Shown piece after piece: positions 60,624 through 64,000 of a stretch of 64,000 bases of DNA (its first letter is position 1; every line of letters starts with the position of its first letter). The notes under the pieces are model-generated. The model made no database searches, had not been told where the DNA came from, and saw nothing but the letters and a program-made list of their open reading frames with translations. Position numbers and translations under genes: made by a program. The stretch is from Legionella busanensis (lineage in GTDB: Bacteria > Pseudomonadota > Gammaproteobacteria > Legionellales > Legionellaceae): positions 342,501-406,500 of the forward strand of contig NZ_UGOD01000001.1 of the NCBI RefSeq assembly GCF_900461525.1. Reading direction: 5' to 3'.

Positions 60624-62073
60624 AACCATGCTTCCTGCGAATTCGTTGAAGAAAAACATTCATAATTTGCTGATAAAGGGCTTCACCTAATATTTTATCT
60701 TCCCAACCGTAGTCAATATTAGGATTGTCATTAACTTCAATAACGTAATGTTTACCATTATAACTTTTCATATCAACGCCATATAAACCATCACCAATTA
60801 AGCGCGTTACTTTTAAAGCAGTCTTAATAATGGCTTCAGGCACCTCATGGATAGGAAAGGATTCAATCTTACCTTCGCGCGTTTCCTTTGTTGCTTCTTC
60901 CCAATTATAAATTTGCCAATGGTTTTTAGCCATATAGTAGCGACAAGCAAAAATAGGGCGGTTATCTAATATGCCAATACGCCAATCAAATTCGGTAGGG
61001 ATAAAGGGTTGAATTAAGACGAGATCAGAGGTTTTGAAAAATTGTGATAAGGATTTTTGCAGTGATTTACTATCTTCAATTTTAATCACACCATGTGAAA
61101 AAGCCCCATCTGGTTTTTTTAATACACAAGGGAAATCAACTTCAGGAACATCTTTATCATATTTACTTAAAAAAAGTGTTTCTGGTGTTAAAATTTGATG
61201 GCTACGCATTAATTCCGCTAAATACACTTTATTACTACATTTAACAATGGACTGCGGATCATCAATAACGACCATATTTTGTTGATGAGCATAACGCGCC
61301 ATACGATAAGTATAATGATTGACTGCGGTGGTAGCCCGAATAAATAAAGCATCATACTCAGCAATTGATTTACTATCGCTTTTCTCTATAAAGTCGACAT
61401 TTAGCCCCATTTCTTCACCTGTATGGGCAAAAAATTCTAACGCTTTTTTATTAGAAGGTGCATTAAGCTCAGTAGGATCAATTAAAATAGCTAAATCATG
61501 ATAGCGTTGTTTTTTGCGCCATTGATGAAAACGTTTTTTAGATAAATAACTTTCTGCGGCCTCCTTTAAAAATTGCATGTGGTGAGTAGGTACATCTGCT
61601 ATTGATAAGGCTTGTAAGTGTTTAATTCGCCATTGTCTTTTCCTCTCCAGGGTAAAACGTAGCAAAGGAAGAGGAAAAAGACCGTGTAACTTTTTAGCAA
61701 GTAAGACATGCCTTTTAGCCATATTTTGGCCAAAATAAAGACTAAAAACAAATTCATCTGTCTTAATATCATGTAAACTATGTTCTATTTCATCATCAAT
61801 TTCCTGAGAGATTAACTTAGATAAGCTATTACTTAATACATCCTGAATGCTATCAACGGACGGAATTACTTTATGATCGCGTGCATGAGCTAAAAGGGAA
61901 ACATAATAGCCTATACTTTGATGATTATATGATTGGCAAAGGTTAATCACACGTGTAGCTTTACTTTGAGTATATTCCTCTTTAGACAAATAATCTCTTG
62001 CATGAACAATAGGTGCCAAGTGGCTTAAAAATTCCCAACTGGGAGGTTCATCCGTTACTACTATTGTTTGCAT
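60616..62073 (-). CDS. RimK-type ATP-grasp ligase with RLAN N-terminal domain
   Basis: 485 residues. N-terminal alpha+beta domain (about 1-160) like Pfam RLAN, with VINLCQSYNHQSIGYYVSLLA. ATP-grasp part from about 185: DPQSIVKCSNKVYLAELM, PCVLKKPDGAFSHGV (ATP lysine), and VIEVNDNPNIDYG (metal-binding Glu/Asn). Likely to add amino acids to a carboxylate acceptor. Strong ribosome site GGAGG six bases before ATG 62073. It overlaps the peptidase gene by 26 bases. Confidence 0.9.
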   Translation of the reverse strand: MQTIVVTDEPPSWEFLSHLAPIVHARDYLSKEEYTQSKATRVINLCQSYNHQSIGYYVSLLAHARDHKVIPSVDSIQDVLSNSLSKLISQEIDDEIEHSLHDIKTDEFVFSLYFGQNMAKRHVLLAKKLHGLFPLPLLRFTLERKRQWRIKHLQALSIADVPTHHMQFLKEAAESYLSKKRFHQWRKKQRYHDLAILIDPTELNAPSNKKALEFFAHTGEEMGLNVDFIEKSDSKSIAEYDALFIRATTAVNHYTYRMARYAHQQNMVVIDDPQSIVKCSNKVYLAELMRSHQILTPETLFLSKYDKDVPEVDFPCVLKKPDGAFSHGVIKIEDSKSLQKSLSQFFKTSDLVLIQPFIPTEFDWRIGILDNRPIFACRYYMAKNHWQIYNWEEATKETREGKIESFPIHEVPEAIIKTALKVTRLIGDGLYGVDMKSYNGKHYVIEVNDNPNIDYGWEDKILGEALYQQIMNVFLQRIRRKHGYV

Positions 62074-62794
62074 CCATTACCTCCTTAGGTTGAATGATCA
62101 ATAAATTGGCATCATAGGTTAATACACCTAACATGATTGAATTTATTAAGCGATTGATACTTACTTTATAGTAATTATCTTGTGATAGCGGGTTTTCGCG
62201 ATGAGGATCAGCGACAACTATTAATTTCTGTGACTCATCATAGCCGCATAAAACAACAAAATGGCCGGCAGGTGTGCCCCGAATATCATCATAAAGTCCT
62301 TGGCCATTTTTAGTGTAAATTTCTCGTGCGCTTCGATATAAATAGGTTACGCTTAACCCTGTTAAGATAGGTATTTGTTGATCAAAGTATTTTTTTAACA
62401 GCTGAAGATTTAATGTTTTAAAGCGTATTTCGCCGCCTAAGGCCATATAATCTAAATAGGAACGACTGGCCTGTAAAAAACGCTTTGTTCTTTTATATTT
62501 CATTTGAGTTTTAATTTTTCTTGCTAGTAACTCAGGGCAGCCATCCCCATTATTTTCGAACCAAGTAGGATCAAAAACATTAAGATTATTAACATATAAA
62601 GTGACCTTAAAGCCTTGCTGTAGAGCATGCTTGCCTATCATGGAAGCTAATGTACCCCCTGAAATTGAGCGCTCAACCGTTTTAACTGTCTGCTCTAAGG
62701 GTATATTTAAGTTATAGTAACGATAAATCGCATGTAGACTTGTAGGACCGCAAGACTCATCATCTGGCTGGTTGTGAATTGTTAAATCAATCAT
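62048..62794 (-). CDS. C39-like cysteine peptidase
   Basis: 248 residues from ATG 62794; a TTG 20 codons earlier is possible because AAGGA lies near it, but the family start fits ATG. Papain-like C39 fold: Cys15 in DDESCGPTSLHA, His in GTPAGHFVVLCGYD, Asp in VVADPH. No membrane or ABC domains, unlike bacteriocin exporters. First gene of the cassette, overlapping the ATP-grasp gene. In published descriptions of RLAN/ATP-grasp neighbourhoods papain-like peptidases recur; it may process the ligated peptide (inference). Confidence 0.82.
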   Translation of the reverse strand: MIDLTIHNQPDDESCGPTSLHAIYRYYNLNIPLEQTVKTVERSISGGTLASMIGKHALQQGFKVTLYVNNLNVFDPTWFENNGDGCPELLARKIKTQMKYKRTKRFLQASRSYLDYMALGGEIRFKTLNLQLLKKYFDQQIPILTGLSVTYLYRSAREIYTKNGQGLYDDIRGTPAGHFVVLCGYDESQKLIVVADPHRENPLSQDNYYKVSINRLINSIMLGVLTYDANLLIIQPKEVMDANNSSNG

Positions 62795-62918
62795 AGCTGT
62801 TTTAGACAATTTCCTTAATTTATTTAAGTTAGTCTTAAGACAATCTCTTGTCAAATAATGGTTTTCTTTACTAAAGCTTCGTCGTTTTATCGTAAAAAAT
62901 TTATCTTAAGAAGCATAT

Positions 62919-64000
62919 TTAAGGTAAATGTGTAACAAAAACTATTAGCGGAATAAATAATCCAAATGATAAGATAAGCATAGCAGGAAATAGTAGATAA
63001 TTCTTTTCTCTCATGTTTTGCTTTAAACTAGACACTTCATGTCTAACGTTAGGCTTGCTCAAAAGATAGGCCATTATTAGTAACCCATAAAAATAAACAG
63101 AAAAGCACGTTAATTTATAGAAAATATCAGGTGGCATTTGATGAGCAGCAAGATAACCTATAGGAAAATTAACAAAAAGAAAGCTAATTATCCATAAGCT
63201 CATATCAAGTGTAATCGGGGGGCCCTGTTCGATAGATTCATATAAATCAACAAGCGGCATGATTAAAAGAGGAAAATAATAAAGCCAACCTAGAGGGCTC
63301 AAAACTAGCATGACAACTAAAGTTAAGCAAAATGAGCGATGGTTATTTCTATTTCGTTCTAAATAATTAAGTCTTTTAATATACCAAATTAAACCACTAA
63401 TAAAAGTAATATAATAAATTAACTGAACTAACCACAAATCTGGATTCCTACTATACGGATCTACTAAAAAACGAAATAAAAAACCATAAATAGAAGCATT
63501 CCAGGAATCACCATACCAAAGTACCCGTCCTAATAAAGAAAAATAGTTATTATAAATTTGGATTCCATAGGTGAAAACCGGAATCAAATGGGCAGTAAGA
63601 CAGGTCATAATCATTATAATCAAAACTCGATAGCGCTTTTCTTTCCAAGCAAAAATAAATAGTAAAGCAGGAAATAGTTTAAGCGAGGTAATAATTCCCC
63701 ATAATAAACCAGCATAAACATCATTGTTTTGACGGTAAAAATTATATCCAATAACTATAAAAAATAATAATAAGCCGCCTATTTGCGCAAGATTAGTAGA
63801 CATTATTGTGGGATAAAATGCGATATAAATAACTAAACAATAAAGCCAATTTTTTCGAAAAAGAGCAGGCTTAAGCGTTAACTTAAAGGAAAAGTAGGCA
63901 CCTATTAATCCTAATATAAATATGCTTACTGACCAAAGTACTACGGCTTCTTTGTAATTAAGGAATGCTAATGGCCTAAGAATTTCCATGAAAAAGGGAG
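62919..64000 (-). CDS. GT87/DUF2029-type membrane glycosyltransferase (N-terminus outside window)
   Basis: At least 356 residues with about nine hydrophobic segments. The frame stays open to the window edge. The codons before the first Met read Pro-Phe-Phe and lead into MEILRPLAFLNYKEAVVLW, which matches the part after the YPP motif in these enzymes, so some 80-100 residues are missing. Family members transfer mannose or similar sugars from polyprenyl phosphate at the membrane. ATG 63989 is therefore not the real start. No link to the neighbouring cassette is evident; a 124-base gap separates them. Confidence 0.75.
   Translation of the reverse strand, partial: PFFMEILRPLAFLNYKEAVVLWSVSIFILGLIGAYFSFKLTLKPALFRKNWLYCLVIYIAFYPTIMSTNLAQIGGLLLFFIVIGYNFYRQNNDVYAGLLWGIITSLKLFPALLFIFAWKEKRYRVLIIMIMTCLTAHLIPVFTYGIQIYNNYFSLLGRVLWYGDSWNASIYGFLFRFLVDPYSRNPDLWLVQLIYYITFISGLIWYIKRLNYLERNRNNHRSFCLTLVVMLVLSPLGWLYYFPLLIMPLVDLYESIEQGPPITLDMSLWIISFLFVNFPIGYLAAHQMPPDIFYKLTCFSVYFYGLLIMAYLLSKPNVRHEVSSLKQNMREKNYLLFPAMLILSFGLFIPLIVFVTHLP

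Overview
The window is a low-GC gammaproteobacterial chromosome segment, most likely from a Legionellaceae member. Pointers are a Fur of 136 residues, an S7 of 175 residues, RpoB/RpoC wording close to what I remember of Legionella, a very-long-chain acyl cluster that fits the unusual lipid A of Legionella, and large eukaryotic-style orphan proteins. Genus is inferred from memory of these families, not from a search.

Layout. 1-741 is the end of an rRNA operon (23S 3' part, 5S). 750-3672 holds tRNA-Thr(TGT), then tRNA-Tyr, tRNA-Gly, tRNA-Thr(GGT), tufB, tRNA-Trp, secE and nusG. 3747-14645 is the rplKAJL-rpoBC block with an L10-type leader RNA. 14672-32487 is one long run of translation genes: str (rpsL, rpsG, fusA, tufA), S10, spc and alpha operons, ending in a strong terminator after rplQ. 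These regions are ordinary apart from nearly identical tuf genes, a TTG start with a 14-residue extension on rpoC, a terminator hairpin that contains a promoter -10 box between rpsQ and rplN, and a long-form S14 that keeps four cysteines.

32636-40523 is accessory-like: a DnaQ-exonuclease/UvrC-N-half (Cho-like) fusion, a SIR2-like protein facing it, ssb, a YajR-like transporter, and a response regulator-PAS-GGDEF-EAL protein preceded by a previously hidden 48-codon gene that is translationally coupled to it. 40524-46136 is a six-gene run (FabL-type enoyl-ACP reductase, long ACP, double-hotdog dehydratase, KAS, a KAS that has lost its cysteine, LpxL-type acyltransferase), arranged like the rhizobial acpXL-lpxXL cluster for very-long-chain acylation of lipid A.

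46212-56909 mixes housekeeping genes (trkH, trkA, dapF, lptM, carboxylesterase, ratA, rnfH, bamE, fur) with two orphans: an 888-residue ankyrin protein with two RxxxxH (HEPN-like) segments, and a 431-residue protein with a beta-beta-alpha-metal nuclease-like motif. 57142-58650 is a HerA-like ATPase of the DUF853 family. 58678-62794 is a tightly overlapping four-gene cassette: C39-like peptidase, RLAN/RimK-type ATP-grasp ligase, GCS2-like ligase and N-formylglutamate amidohydrolase-like enzyme. It looks like a peptide-ligase pathway with unknown product and is the best candidate here for an undescribed biochemical system. The window closes inside a GT87-type membrane glycosyltransferase. No CRISPR array, insertion sequence or prophage was seen.
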